Source: an uncultured Bacteroidales bacterium (GTDB taxonomy: Bacteria; Bacteroidota; Bacteroidia; Bacteroidales; UBA932). Taken from it: a DNA stretch of 60,928 nt. Positions within the stretch are counted from its first letter, which is position 1. Every line of letters begins with the position of its first letter. The position numbers and the translations under genes are program-made. Location of the stretch: positions 1 through 60,928 of the forward strand of contig CASFSL010000030.1 in assembly GCA_949297365.1 (NCBI GenBank). Reading direction: 5' to 3'. The notes below the pieces were generated by a model that searched no databases, had not been told where the DNA came from, and worked only from the letters and a program-made list of their open reading frames with translations. Positions 17,187 to 26,057 of this stretch are shown here, piece by piece.

Positions 17187-19031
17187 ATGAGCGAAGAATT
17201 AAAGAATTACGACAGCAGTGCGATAGAGACTCTGGACTGGTACACCCACATCCGCACCAGACCGGGCATGTACATAGGCAGTACCGGAGACGGCTCAATG
17301 CCTGACGACGGCCTGTACGTACTGGTCAAGGAAGTGATAGACAACTCCATAGACGAATACGCCTCCGGTTTCGGAAAAGAGATTATCATCACTGTGGATG
17401 GACGCCGGGTAACTGTCCGCGACTTCGGCAGGGGTGTTCCTCTGGATAAGGTGGTGGACGTATCCAGCAAACTTATGACGGGCGGAAAGTTCGACAGCGG
17501 AGTATTCAAGAAGAGCGTAGGTCTCAACGGTATAGGCATCAAGGCCGTCAATGCCACATCTGTTTATTTCCAGATTACTTCCTACCGTGACGGGATGTTC
17601 CGCAGCGCGACTTATTCAAAGGGCATACAGAAAAACGACGAGAGCGGAGAGAGCACCGAGAAGAACGGTACGCTCGTAAGTTTCATCGCCGATGACGAGG
17701 TCTTCCACAACTACTCCTACAACATGGAGTTTATCGAGACCATGGTGCGCAACTACGCCTACCTCAACACCGGACTCACCCTCAGGCTCAACGGCACTGT
17801 CTACCACTCGGCAAACGGCCTGCTCGACCTGGTCAACGAGACCATGGCGGCCGAACCACTCTACCCTCCCATTCACCTCAAGGGCGAGGACATCGAGTGC
17901 GTCATCACGCACGGAGAGAGCAACGGCGAGAACATCGCCTCGTTCGTCAACGGCCAGAATACCACTCAGGGCGGTACGCACCTTGCGGCCTTCCGCGAGG
18001 CGGTAGCCAAAACCGTCAAGGAGCATTTCAAGAAAGACTTCGAGCCGGCCGATGTCCGCCAGTCGATAGTCGGAGCCATCAGTATCCGTGTCAACGAGCC
18101 GGGCTTCGGCAACCAGACCAAGACCAAGCTCAGTTCAAAGGACGTGCGTCCAGGCCTGTCAGTCCGCTCCTTCATAGGCGACTTCGTGGAGGAGGAACTG
18201 GACAACTACCTCCACAAGCATCCCGAGACCGCCTCTGTCATGCTGAAGAAGATACAGGCCTCTGAAAAGGAGCGGAAAGCCATCTCCGGCCTGCAGAAGA
18301 ACCTGAAAGAAAAAGTCAAGAAGGCCAGTCTCTGCAACAAGAAGCTCAGGGACTGCCGCGTACACTATACCGACTCGCGCAACGAGCTCTCCGAACAGTC
18401 ATCCATTTTCATCACCGAGGGAGACTCCGCCAGCGGCTCCATCACCAAGATCCGCGACGTGAACACACAGGCCGTATTCAGCCTAAGGGGCAAGCCGCTG
18501 AACTGCGTCCAGAAAAGCGAGAAGGAAGTCCGCGAGAACGAGGAGCTTCTCCTGCTCAAGGCCGCGCTCAACGTGGACGAGGACATGGACAACCTCCGCT
18601 ACAACAAGATTATCATCGCGACCGATGCCGATGTGGACGGCATGCACATCCGCCTGCTGATGGTGAGCTTCTTCCTCAAGTACTACCCCGAGCTGGTGCG
18701 TCAGGGACATGTCTACATCCTTCAGACCCCCCTGTTCAGAGTCTGCAACAAGAAGCGGAGCATCTACTGTTACAGCGAGGAGGAGAAAGAGTCCGCTGTC
18801 AAGGAGATAGGTTCCGGTGCCGAGATCACACGCTTCAAGGGTCTCGGAGAGATCTCGCCCGACGAGTTCAAGGACTTTATAGGCGAGAACATGAGACTGG
18901 ACCCGGTCCGTCTGGACACGGACGACAGCATATCTCCCCTGCTTCAGTTCTACATGGGAAAGAATACCATCGACAGACAGTCGTTTATCCGTCAGAATCT
19001 GCGTTCTGACCTGATTCTTGAAATAGTATAG
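17187..19031 (+). CDS. parE: DNA topoisomerase IV subunit B (ParE)
   Basis: ATPase subunit of a type IIA topoisomerase that unlinks daughter chromosomes. 614 residues from the ATG at 17187 (MSEELKNYDSSAIETLDWYT); an upstream in-frame start at 17121 would add 22 residues without homology and would overlap the promoter. GHKL ATPase motifs are present: VIDNSIDEY, DFGRGVPLDK and the GIGIKAVNA lid. The Toprim motifs EGDSASGS and DADVDGMHIR follow. The length is nearer ParE than the longer GyrB, and no GyrB-specific insert is apparent. gyrB cannot be fully excluded without the A-subunit context. First gene of an unusual operon with acyltransferase and acyl-CoA ligase, 2 bases apart. Confidence 0.85.
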   Translation: MSEELKNYDSSAIETLDWYTHIRTRPGMYIGSTGDGSMPDDGLYVLVKEVIDNSIDEYASGFGKEIIITVDGRRVTVRDFGRGVPLDKVVDVSSKLMTGGKFDSGVFKKSVGLNGIGIKAVNATSVYFQITSYRDGMFRSATYSKGIQKNDESGESTEKNGTLVSFIADDEVFHNYSYNMEFIETMVRNYAYLNTGLTLRLNGTVYHSANGLLDLVNETMAAEPLYPPIHLKGEDIECVITHGESNGENIASFVNGQNTTQGGTHLAAFREAVAKTVKEHFKKDFEPADVRQSIVGAISIRVNEPGFGNQTKTKLSSKDVRPGLSVRSFIGDFVEEELDNYLHKHPETASVMLKKIQASEKERKAISGLQKNLKEKVKKASLCNKKLRDCRVHYTDSRNELSEQSSIFITEGDSASGSITKIRDVNTQAVFSLRGKPLNCVQKSEKEVRENEELLLLKAALNVDEDMDNLRYNKIIIATDADVDGMHIRLLMVSFFLKYYPELVRQGHVYILQTPLFRVCNKKRSIYCYSEEEKESAVKEIGSGAEITRFKGLGEISPDEFKDFIGENMRLDPVRLDTDDSISPLLQFYMGKNTIDRQSFIRQNLRSDLILEIV

Positions 19032-19033
19032 CC

Positions 19034-19612
19034 ATGAGAATCATCGGACCGAAAACAGCGAAACGGATACTCAACATGATGGGCTGGCAGGGCATGGACA
19101 CCGCCATCCCGGCTCCTAAGTGCATCATTCTGGGAGCTCCGCACACATCCATATGGGACTTCGTAATATCCTGGCTTTATTACCGCTCAGTCGGCGGCAA
19201 CGCCAAAGTCATGATAAAGAAGGGCTTCTTCAAATGGCCCCTCGGTCCCATACTGCGGCATCTGGGCGGTATCCCGGTAGACCGCAGCAGCGGAGGCGGA
19301 GCGCACCTGGTCCGTCAGATGATAGCCGAATTCGAGAAAGACGAGTACTTCCAGCTCGCCATTGCCCCCGAAGGAACCCGACGGCCGGTAAAGAGATGGA
19401 AAGGCGGCTTCCACACCATAGCGAAGGCCACCGGAGTGCCGGTGTTCCTCGGCTACTTTGACTGGGGCACCAAGACAGTCGGCGCCAAGGAAGAGTTCCA
19501 CATCACCGACAACGTTGAAGCTGACCTCAAACGCATACGCCAATGGTACAAGGACAAGGGCGTAGTAGGAAAATATCCGGAAAAATTCACCACCGGAGAC
19601 GATTTAGATTGA
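19034..19612 (+). CDS. PlsC-like 1-acylglycerol-3-phosphate acyltransferase family protein
   Basis: 192 residues. The HX4D acyltransferase motif HTSIWD is near residue 36. The substrate-contact motif APEGTRR is near 116 and the terminal block GVPVFLGYFDWGTKTVG follows. The protein lacks the long N-terminal transmembrane region of classical PlsC and belongs to the short Bacteroidales form. It probably moves an acyl chain onto a lysophospholipid or related acceptor at the inner membrane. It begins 2 bases after parE and is followed 7 bases later by an acyl-CoA ligase, so the last two genes may supply and use activated fatty acids together (inference). Confidence 0.8.
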   Translation: MRIIGPKTAKRILNMMGWQGMDTAIPAPKCIILGAPHTSIWDFVISWLYYRSVGGNAKVMIKKGFFKWPLGPILRHLGGIPVDRSSGGGAHLVRQMIAEFEKDEYFQLAIAPEGTRRPVKRWKGGFHTIAKATGVPVFLGYFDWGTKTVGAKEEFHITDNVEADLKRIRQWYKDKGVVGKYPEKFTTGDDLD

Positions 19613-19619
19613 TATTTTA

Positions 19620-21296
19620 ATGGACAACATATTTCACAAGTCACTCCGGGCCCTGCTCGAGTACTCCAACGCACATTACAATGACAACACCTTTCTAAGC
19701 TTCATCGGAGGAGAGGGATACACCTACGGTCAGTTCTACGTAAAAGCCTGCGGGACTGCAAGGCTCCTTTTTCAATACGGGATGCGTCAGGGCAGTCTGG
19801 TAGGACTGCTGTCCCAGAACATGCCTAACTGGGGCGTAGCCTATTTCGCCACAGCCGCCTTCGGCATGATTACAGTGCCGATGCTTCCGGATTTTTCCGA
19901 AAGCGAGATCAAGCACATACTGAAACATTCTGAGACAAAAGCCCTTTTCGTATCCAGAAAACTGCTTCCTAAAGTACATGAGAAAGCCATGGACAGACTT
20001 GAGCTGGTCATCTGTCTTGACGATTTTTCCATCATCAAGGGCACACCGTGCGGAGAGCCGGCAGCCCTGCCGTCAGAAGAAGACATACAGCCGGACGACC
20101 TGGCCGCCATCATCTACACTTCCGGAACGACAGGAAGTTCCAAAGGCGTGATGCTGAGCCACAAGAATCTGTGCGCCAATCTATGGTCCACCGAAGACGT
20201 GCGTCCCAGCTTCGAATGGGACGTGTGGCTGTCCCTGCTGCCCCTGTCCCACACTCTTGAGTGCAGCATGTGCCTGCTTCTGCCGATGAACGCAGGCGCG
20301 TCAGTGTACTACATTGACAAGGCCCCCACCCCGACCATCCTCATGAAGTCCCTGGCAGAAGTCAGGCCTACCACCATCCTGTCCGTGCCGCTTATCATAG
20401 AAAAGGTATACCGCAGCGCGGTTCTGCCCAAGCTCACCGCTACACCAATAATGAGATTCCTTTACAGAATACCCCCGTTCCGAAAGTTAATGAACAGAAA
20501 GGCCGGAAAAATGCTGATGGAGAAATTCGGAGGACGCATCCGCTTCTTCGGCATCGGGGGAGCAAGACTGGACCCCGAGGTGGAACGCTTCCTGCTTGAG
20601 GCCCGTTTCCCCTACGCCATCGGCTACGGTCTCACCGAGACCTCTCCGCTCATCGCAGCAGCCACCCCGGATATGGTGCGGCTCGGCTCCACCGGCCCGG
20701 TAGTCAAAGGCGTGGAGCTGCGTCTGCTCAACAAAGACCCCAGGACAGGCGTAGGCGAGATAGCCGTCAAGGGAGACAACGTCACACGTGGCTATTTCAA
20801 GAACCCCGAGGCCACTTCCGCGGCCTTCACCGAGGACGGCTGGTTTCTGACAAAGGATCTCGGCAAGCTGGACAAGGACGGCTGGCTCTACATCAAAGGC
20901 CGCTCCTCGACTACCATTATCGGTCCGAGCGGCGAGAACATCTACCCCGAAGAAGTTGAGAGTGTGATCAACAGCCACGATATGGTGTCCGAGTCCCTGG
21001 TAACCAACCGCAAGGGACGTCTGACAGCCCTTGTCCACTTCGATTCCGAGAAACTCAAAGCCTTTTTGGAATCCACCGACGAACTCAAGCGTACTGCTCA
21101 TGAAAGGCTGGAGAACCTTAAGAAAGAGATTTTGGACTATGTCAACCAGAAAGTCAGCAAGTTCTCCCGCATCAGTGAGATAGACCAGCAGGACGAGGCT
21201 TTCGAGAAGACTGCCACGCACAAGATCAAGCGATACCTCTACGACGGCTCCAAATCCAAAGACTCCAAATCCAGCAAGCCCTCACACAGCAGGTGA
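19620..21296 (+). CDS. long-chain fatty acid-CoA/ACP ligase (AMP-forming)
   Basis: 558 residues. Member of the ANL adenylating family: P-loop YTSGTTGSSKGVMLSH near residue 165, GYGLTETSP (motif A5) near 340, the TKDLGKLDKDGWLYIKGR (A7/A8) block near 420, and the GENIYPEEVE segment. The catalytic Lys is in ATHKIKRYLYD near the C-terminus. It activates fatty acids with ATP to acyl-CoA or acyl-ACP. It follows the acyltransferase by 7 bases and probably ends the operon. A double-hairpin element lies 42 bases after its stop. The Ser/Lys-rich tail (last 15 residues) is unusual but not informative. Confidence 0.85.
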   Translation: MDNIFHKSLRALLEYSNAHYNDNTFLSFIGGEGYTYGQFYVKACGTARLLFQYGMRQGSLVGLLSQNMPNWGVAYFATAAFGMITVPMLPDFSESEIKHILKHSETKALFVSRKLLPKVHEKAMDRLELVICLDDFSIIKGTPCGEPAALPSEEDIQPDDLAAIIYTSGTTGSSKGVMLSHKNLCANLWSTEDVRPSFEWDVWLSLLPLSHTLECSMCLLLPMNAGASVYYIDKAPTPTILMKSLAEVRPTTILSVPLIIEKVYRSAVLPKLTATPIMRFLYRIPPFRKLMNRKAGKMLMEKFGGRIRFFGIGGARLDPEVERFLLEARFPYAIGYGLTETSPLIAAATPDMVRLGSTGPVVKGVELRLLNKDPRTGVGEIAVKGDNVTRGYFKNPEATSAAFTEDGWFLTKDLGKLDKDGWLYIKGRSSTTIIGPSGENIYPEEVESVINSHDMVSESLVTNRKGRLTALVHFDSEKLKAFLESTDELKRTAHERLENLKKEILDYVNQKVSKFSRISEIDQQDEAFEKTATHKIKRYLYDGSKSKDSKSSKPSHSR

Positions 21297-21338
21297 ACCG
21301 AAACTCCGCCCAACCGGTATACCAGCGCTCACTTATAT

Positions 21339-21499
21339 GAAAAATCCGGCAGTCGAAAAGACCAGGCCCTCCCACCGCTTCGCGGCGGGCCCCTCCCTCT
21401 AGAGCCGAGGGCGGCTAGTCTTTTCTCGTTGCCGGATTTTCATTTTCACCACACAGGGGAAAGTGAACCGTTTTCGCAGGAATTCCCGGCACTTTCCCC
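21339..21499 (+). repeat. intergenic double-hairpin element, copy A
   Basis: About 160 nt found again, inverted, at 35353-35512. Module 1 (21339-21441) is bounded by GAAAAATCCGGCA and TGCCGGATTTTC in inverted orientation, with AAAAGAC/GTCTTTT further in and an inner CCCACCGC/GCGGCGGG hairpin. The block from 21351 to 21440 matches copy B at nearly every position, the visible changes being single bases in loops or arm edges. Module 2 (21456-21499) is a perfect 10-base inverted repeat GGGGAAAGTG/CACTTTCCCC with a 24-base centre that begins AACCGTTTTCGC. It lies between two convergent transcription units (ligase gene, plus; lipoprotein operon, minus). It may act as a bidirectional terminator or be a non-autonomous repeat. 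Confidence 0.85.
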
Positions 21500-21676
21500 G
21501 AGGGTCTAGGACAAGGGGAGAAAAAACGCAAAGGTGGGACGAAATGTTGAATGAAATGAAAAGGTAAAAGGGTATGTGACTGGGGGCTGACGGGGATGAT
21601 GTGGGACGGAAAGGTAAAAGGGCTTGGAAATGGAGGGGGGTGGACAAGAATGAGACGGGATGGGAGGAAAGAGAAG
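21500..21676. other. purine-rich intergenic tract
   Basis: About 175 bases with very few pyrimidines on the plus strand, including the direct repeat GGTAAAAGGG at about 21563 and 21613. No gene or stem is convincing. Copy B of the double-hairpin element has a comparable purine-rich flank on the same relative side (35291-35350, minus strand). Confidence 0.5.
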
Positions 21677-21713
21677 GAGCGCATTCGCCGTCTGTCCGGT
21701 CGGATGCGCTCCC
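21677..21713 (-). terminator. hairpin after the second lipoprotein operon
   Basis: GGAGCGCAT and ATGCGCTCC form a 9-bp perfect stem with a loop of about 19 bases. On the minus strand it is followed by the pyrimidine run TTCTCTTTC. It lies about 30 bases past the stop at 21745. Confidence 0.6.
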
Positions 21714-21744
21714 TATCAGATTAAACTGGTACTACCCTTATGCT

Positions 21745-23028
21745 CTACTTGGTGACAGTTGACGACATGCTTGTCGGAGCCGCCTTTACCACAGTCATTA
21801 CTTTACTGTCCTGCGCAGCGTAATTTGTAGAGGTCTTAGTGAACGTTAAAGTTCCGGCAGGAATATAAGTAGGGTAATCACCGTAATATACACCCACACC
21901 GTTAGCAAATGAGAAAATATCTGCAGCCACAACGGTATACTGTACATTGGAACTGCTCACAAGCTCGCGAGGAATGCTCGTCTTGGTATCAGGGTCTATT
22001 AGAAATGCGTACTCAGTACCGCTAAAGATAGTGACAACATCATCTTCCTCATTCCAGCATATAGGTGCACATAGCATATCATTGCCATTTAGGTCCTGAG
22101 CTACGGCCATATCACCGGTCACGATGCCAAGACACCGCTTTCCATCCTCACTGTCGAACATCTTAGCCCAAAGATAATACTCTGACAGAGGAGACAACCC
22201 GCTTATCCACACATAGTTCTCGTTGGTGGACGGTTGTATGGTAATTTCTTCTTCTAATTTGCCAGCCATACCTTTTTTAAATACGAACTCTGCCTGATTG
22301 TTCGAATTTACGTCAACGACAACCGCCGACGTAAATTCTAAAGTGTAAGTTCCCAGCCACGACTTGAGTTCCTCTACCGGCTCCACTAGTTCGTGCTGAA
22401 CAGTGAACGAGCAGTCTCCCGGAAGTGATTCGCGATATTCGGCTGAGCCTTCTTCAGGCTGGGCGATTACGCTCACAGTATGTGTGGTGGCAGTAAGGTC
22501 GGAAGTCTGGTATGTGACAGTCGTGTCCGTGGTACTCTTCCATTCGCCTGAATCCAGGGAGTATGTGTAGGATGCGGCATGCTCAATGCTGGACCAGCTG
22601 ACGACAACCCCTCCTTTACCGTCACTCTTAGCGGTCACAATCGGGGTCTCCAGTCGTTGAGACTCTACCCGAGCGGTCACGGTAAAAGTGTATGAGCCGG
22701 GTTGCGAGGCGGTGTACTGGTCAGCGGCATCCAGGGCCGGATTGGCAATGACATAGACCGTATGCTCGCCTTCTGCCAGATCTGAGGTGCTGACGGTTAC
22801 CGATGTCTGGTCTGTGGTTCTCGCGGCGTTGCTGTCAATGTTCCAGCTGTAAGTCGCCGCATTGGGGATTTGTGTCCATGATACCGTGACATTGTCGCCA
22901 CTGACGGCAGCCGACACCTCCGGAGTCGCAAGAGCCACTGCATCGGCAGGGCCGTTCTGTTCCTGGCATGAGAGTGCTACGGCAACAGCCGCAGACACAG
23001 CAAAGAGACGCAGATAAAAATAGTTCAT
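21745..23028 (-). CDS. lipoprotein with two fibronectin-like repeats
   Basis: The start at 23028 (MNYFYLRLFAVSAAVAVALSC) gives a standard lipobox with Cys at residue 21; the in-frame TTG five codons upstream is a poorer choice. 427 residues. Two similar Ig/fibronectin-like repeats at about 30-125 and 126-212 share the phrases VSWTQIPNAATYSWNIDS and VSWSSIEHAASYTYSLDSGE and end in PGSYTFTV/PGDCSFTV. The C-terminal half is beta-rich (LEFTSAVVVDVNSNNQ) and unassigned. Last gene of the four-gene operon, 39 bases after the Omp28-like gene. Function unknown; likely surface binding. Confidence 0.7.
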   Translation of the reverse strand: MNYFYLRLFAVSAAVAVALSCQEQNGPADAVALATPEVSAAVSGDNVTVSWTQIPNAATYSWNIDSNAARTTDQTSVTVSTSDLAEGEHTVYVIANPALDAADQYTASQPGSYTFTVTARVESQRLETPIVTAKSDGKGGVVVSWSSIEHAASYTYSLDSGEWKSTTDTTVTYQTSDLTATTHTVSVIAQPEEGSAEYRESLPGDCSFTVQHELVEPVEELKSWLGTYTLEFTSAVVVDVNSNNQAEFVFKKGMAGKLEEEITIQPSTNENYVWISGLSPLSEYYLWAKMFDSEDGKRCLGIVTGDMAVAQDLNGNDMLCAPICWNEEDDVVTIFSGTEYAFLIDPDTKTSIPRELVSSSNVQYTVVAADIFSFANGVGVYYGDYPTYIPAGTLTFTKTSTNYAAQDSKVMTVVKAAPTSMSSTVTK

Positions 23029-23067
23029 TTTAAAATATTGCAATGTAAATTCTTAAATTAATTATAC

Positions 23068-24474
23068 TTAATCCTCGTATGCGTAATTGACAAGGGTGTT
23101 GATCGGAATGTTGACAGCATTGTCCACAACCGCACCGAAATCCCCGTAGAGGACATCCGTAACACTACCGGTGTAAGTTCCATTGTAGGTTGTGTAGACA
23201 ACTACGTGCAGGTTGTCGGTATTCTCAACTGAAGACGGAACGGGCACTTTCAGCTGGGTCACGTAAGTACCGTTGGCCTCCAGCGAGACGTTGTCCCCCA
23301 TAAGATTGTCGGTCATCTCTATACGAATCACGTTGTCGTGAACATAATCCTCGCTGCCTCCCTTCTGGTAGTACACCAGGCCGTCCTCAAGCAGGAAGGC
23401 GTGCAGCGCGTACAGACCCGCCTCCTTCGAGGCTATGCTGATGTCCGCATAGACAGTGTCATTCTCCAACCGGGTCACTCCACCGATAACAGTATTGGAA
23501 GGCAACTCACGGACAGCCTCCTCGGCCAATCCGCTAAACTCATCAGTCATAATGGTCGGATTGGTGTTGTTGGCTATTTCTCCGTAATAGTTGACAAATC
23601 CCCTCGGATAGTTGTTTACTCCAAACAAGGCAATGAAGGCATTGCAGTTAGAGTACGCAAGAGCCGTGTTTCCGTTTAAAGCGAAAGTGTGCATATTCAT
23701 GGGAACGATATGATCGGGCACATTTTCCCCAGCTACCTCAAGAGCATGGTTCATACCAGGACAGTTCACGCACCCCGTACTTGTGAAACGGATAGCAAGG
23801 GAGCGTCGCACGAAAGTGCGGCTGTAATCAGCGACAAGCGAGCCGATCTGCTCCACGGTAATGGTCGCGGTAGTCACGCCGTCCTCACCCGTAAGGGTGA
23901 TGTGGCCTTCCCTGAGCTCCCCGTCATTAGCCTGTATGGACAGGCTGACAACGGAGGTCATGTACTTGGAGTAAGTATGGTTGTCCTCCAGAAGCGTGGA
24001 ATCATACTGGATACCGGTGACTGTCATCCAGTCCACGTCCGGCACGGCCTCATACCTCACATTTCCCTCCACGGGGAAGGCAAAAGTCTGCCCGGTAGAC
24101 GGAACCGTGTAGCTGTCAGGCGATATGCTGAAACCGGGGGTGCCGTCCTGGAATACGTAGTACAGGGTCTCGGTGCCGTTGACTGTCACGGCGAAATTTC
24201 CGGCCCTTTCCTTTAGTCCGGAATTTGTTCCCAGAATGGAGATAGTCAGATTGGCCGTCCCCGCGCTGCCTCTCATCGGTGTCACTACAAACCATGACGC
24301 CCGGTTCTCCAGAGTCCAGTCGGAGTCAAACTCGAGCGAGGTCTGAACTGTTGTCACCTCGTTCGGAACTGAAATGGAATTGCCTATGATGGCATCAGGC
24401 CCGTCCTCTCCCGGTTTGCAGGAGAGGATGAAAGCCATACCAAGAACTATAAATAATATTTTTGAGAATTTCAT
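23068..24474 (-). CDS. BACON-Omp28-like lipoprotein with CxxC motif
   Basis: 468 residues, lipobox Cys at about 19 (FILSCKPG). Two BACON-like modules (about 30-115 and 116-212: ISPDSYTVPSTGQTFAFPVE, GHITLTGEDGVTTATITVEQ) precede a domain of the Omp28-related type (PF11551). That domain carries FTSTGCVNCPGMNHALE, a thioredoxin-like CxxC context, and the later block GGVTRLENDTVYADISI. Omp28 proteins are surface lipoproteins first known as a Porphyromonas adhesin; the CxxC suggests a redox or metal role (inference). Second to last in the operon, 18 bases after the preceding gene. Confidence 0.78.
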   Translation of the reverse strand: MKFSKILFIVLGMAFILSCKPGEDGPDAIIGNSISVPNEVTTVQTSLEFDSDWTLENRASWFVVTPMRGSAGTANLTISILGTNSGLKERAGNFAVTVNGTETLYYVFQDGTPGFSISPDSYTVPSTGQTFAFPVEGNVRYEAVPDVDWMTVTGIQYDSTLLEDNHTYSKYMTSVVSLSIQANDGELREGHITLTGEDGVTTATITVEQIGSLVADYSRTFVRRSLAIRFTSTGCVNCPGMNHALEVAGENVPDHIVPMNMHTFALNGNTALAYSNCNAFIALFGVNNYPRGFVNYYGEIANNTNPTIMTDEFSGLAEEAVRELPSNTVIGGVTRLENDTVYADISIASKEAGLYALHAFLLEDGLVYYQKGGSEDYVHDNVIRIEMTDNLMGDNVSLEANGTYVTQLKVPVPSSVENTDNLHVVVYTTYNGTYTGSVTDVLYGDFGAVVDNAVNIPINTLVNYAYED

Positions 24475-24492
24475 ACTACAATATATGGTTGA

Positions 24493-26028
24493 TTATTGCA
24501 ACTGACCAGTATATGAGCCAGTAAATCTATGTCCCACATCGTCCTTCAAGTTGAAGGAGACTGTTCGAGTTCCGTTCGCCTCATCAGTGGAAACCGTTAC
24601 TGTACCGCTCGCGGCCGGAGCATTGATACGTTCTGAACTCGAAGCACCGGGTTCCTTTATTATAAGATACGTTCCTTGTGCGTAGTCAATAAAAGTGCCA
24701 GACGCTAATTTATCACCTACGTTATAGGTTCCGTCAGGGAGAACTCCGTTATTGTTATCAATGAAGAACGTAGCACGGAACTCATTACCTTTTTTGAAAC
24801 CAGCATTATCTCCCTTTTCTGCTATGTTTATTCTCATCTCCGGATCGTTAGCCCAGGTTGAAAGCGTGAAAGTCGTCCCGAATTCAGTAGTATTGAATGC
24901 GACATCGAGGATATCTTCGGTCATGTTAGAGCCAATGGTGGAAGAAGGCACAGTGATATTTCCCGCATATGAGCCGGAGAGAGTGTAGTACTCGTTGATG
25001 ACGAAGTCGAAGGTAATGTTGTCAGCGGCTATCTCCATGGAACCGTCTACCACGGCACCCAGATTGGAGTCATCTATTTTCACGAAGGTGTTAGAACCAA
25101 TGCCCACGTTGAGATCACCTTCTAAAACGCTGAAAGCATCGGTGCCGGTAAACACTACGTTGTAAGTCCCTGTCTCCGGGCTTCCGTCTACAACGTTGGC
25201 GTAGAACAAGACTGTCAACTCGGCTCCCTCTTCGGTTGTAAAAACTGTGACGAACTTTTTCGCCTCATTGTCGTCTCCAGAGATGCCATCAATCCTGACG
25301 GAGGTGAATGTGAGCACGGTATCCTCGTCTATCTGATAATCGTACAGCGTGGTGAAGAATTCGGACTGGACCTCACTGTATGCCGTCCCGTTCTGGGCGG
25401 CCACGGCGAGAGTATACTCAGTGTTGGGAATCTGGCCTTCCACCGTCACTTCGTCCTGGTTCAGGTCAACCTGAATACCGTTCTGCATAATCTCTTCAGC
25501 ATGAGGTATGGCCTCGCTTCTGCCGACTACCACATAGGCGATAGCCTCAGCATCCTCATGGGTGTATGTGAAAGTGAGACCGTCTCTCTTTGGTCTTACA
25601 CTTTCGACGGCTACAGTAGGGGCAATCACCTCGCCGCCGCCCTCTGTCAGGGTTGTGACCTCAAGCGTAGCCACGCTGCTGTAGAGGTCGCCATTGGCGG
25701 CTGCCGCAGCCAGGACATACGATGTCTCAGGCGTGAGACCGTCAGCGGTATAGGTAGCAGTCTCCGTTCCGGCCGAATGCCCGGAAGCCAGTATCTCCTC
25801 AGCAGTGGGGACAGTCTCTCCGGCCTCCACGATCTGCCATGCCACGCTCTCGGCATTGGCAGGAGCCAGAGAGAAGTCGATGGAGGTTGTCTTTGCCTCA
25901 CCGACGAGGGATATCGAGACAGTAGGCTCTACCGGTGTGTCGGGAGTTTCCGGTTCCTTCTCCTCGCAGGAGAATAGCGACAGGCATGCAAGACCTGCCA
26001 TAATTGCTGGTATATAATAAGTCTTCAT
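24493..26028 (-). CDS. lipoprotein with fibronectin-like repeats
   Basis: 511 residues, lipobox Cys about 21 (LSLFSCEEKE). Two consecutive repeats at about 36-130 and 137-228 show the pairs WQIVEAGETVPTAEEILASG / YVVVGRSEAIPHAEEIMQNG and TPETSYVLAAAAANGDLYSS / IPNTEYTLAVAAQNGTAYSE. This is a clear internal duplication. The C-terminal 280 residues (FTSVRIDGISGDDNEAKKFV onward) contain two similar halves around TYNVVFTGTD and TYNVGDKLASG. Exported and outer-membrane anchored by inference. It lies between the BACON lipoprotein (29 bases upstream) and the Omp28-like gene. Confidence 0.72.
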   Translation of the reverse strand: MKTYYIPAIMAGLACLSLFSCEEKEPETPDTPVEPTVSISLVGEAKTTSIDFSLAPANAESVAWQIVEAGETVPTAEEILASGHSAGTETATYTADGLTPETSYVLAAAAANGDLYSSVATLEVTTLTEGGGEVIAPTVAVESVRPKRDGLTFTYTHEDAEAIAYVVVGRSEAIPHAEEIMQNGIQVDLNQDEVTVEGQIPNTEYTLAVAAQNGTAYSEVQSEFFTTLYDYQIDEDTVLTFTSVRIDGISGDDNEAKKFVTVFTTEEGAELTVLFYANVVDGSPETGTYNVVFTGTDAFSVLEGDLNVGIGSNTFVKIDDSNLGAVVDGSMEIAADNITFDFVINEYYTLSGSYAGNITVPSSTIGSNMTEDILDVAFNTTEFGTTFTLSTWANDPEMRINIAEKGDNAGFKKGNEFRATFFIDNNNGVLPDGTYNVGDKLASGTFIDYAQGTYLIIKEPGASSSERINAPAASGTVTVSTDEANGTRTVSFNLKDDVGHRFTGSYTGQLQ

Positions 26029-26057
26029 GGTTGAATATTTTTAGTATCAGATTACTT

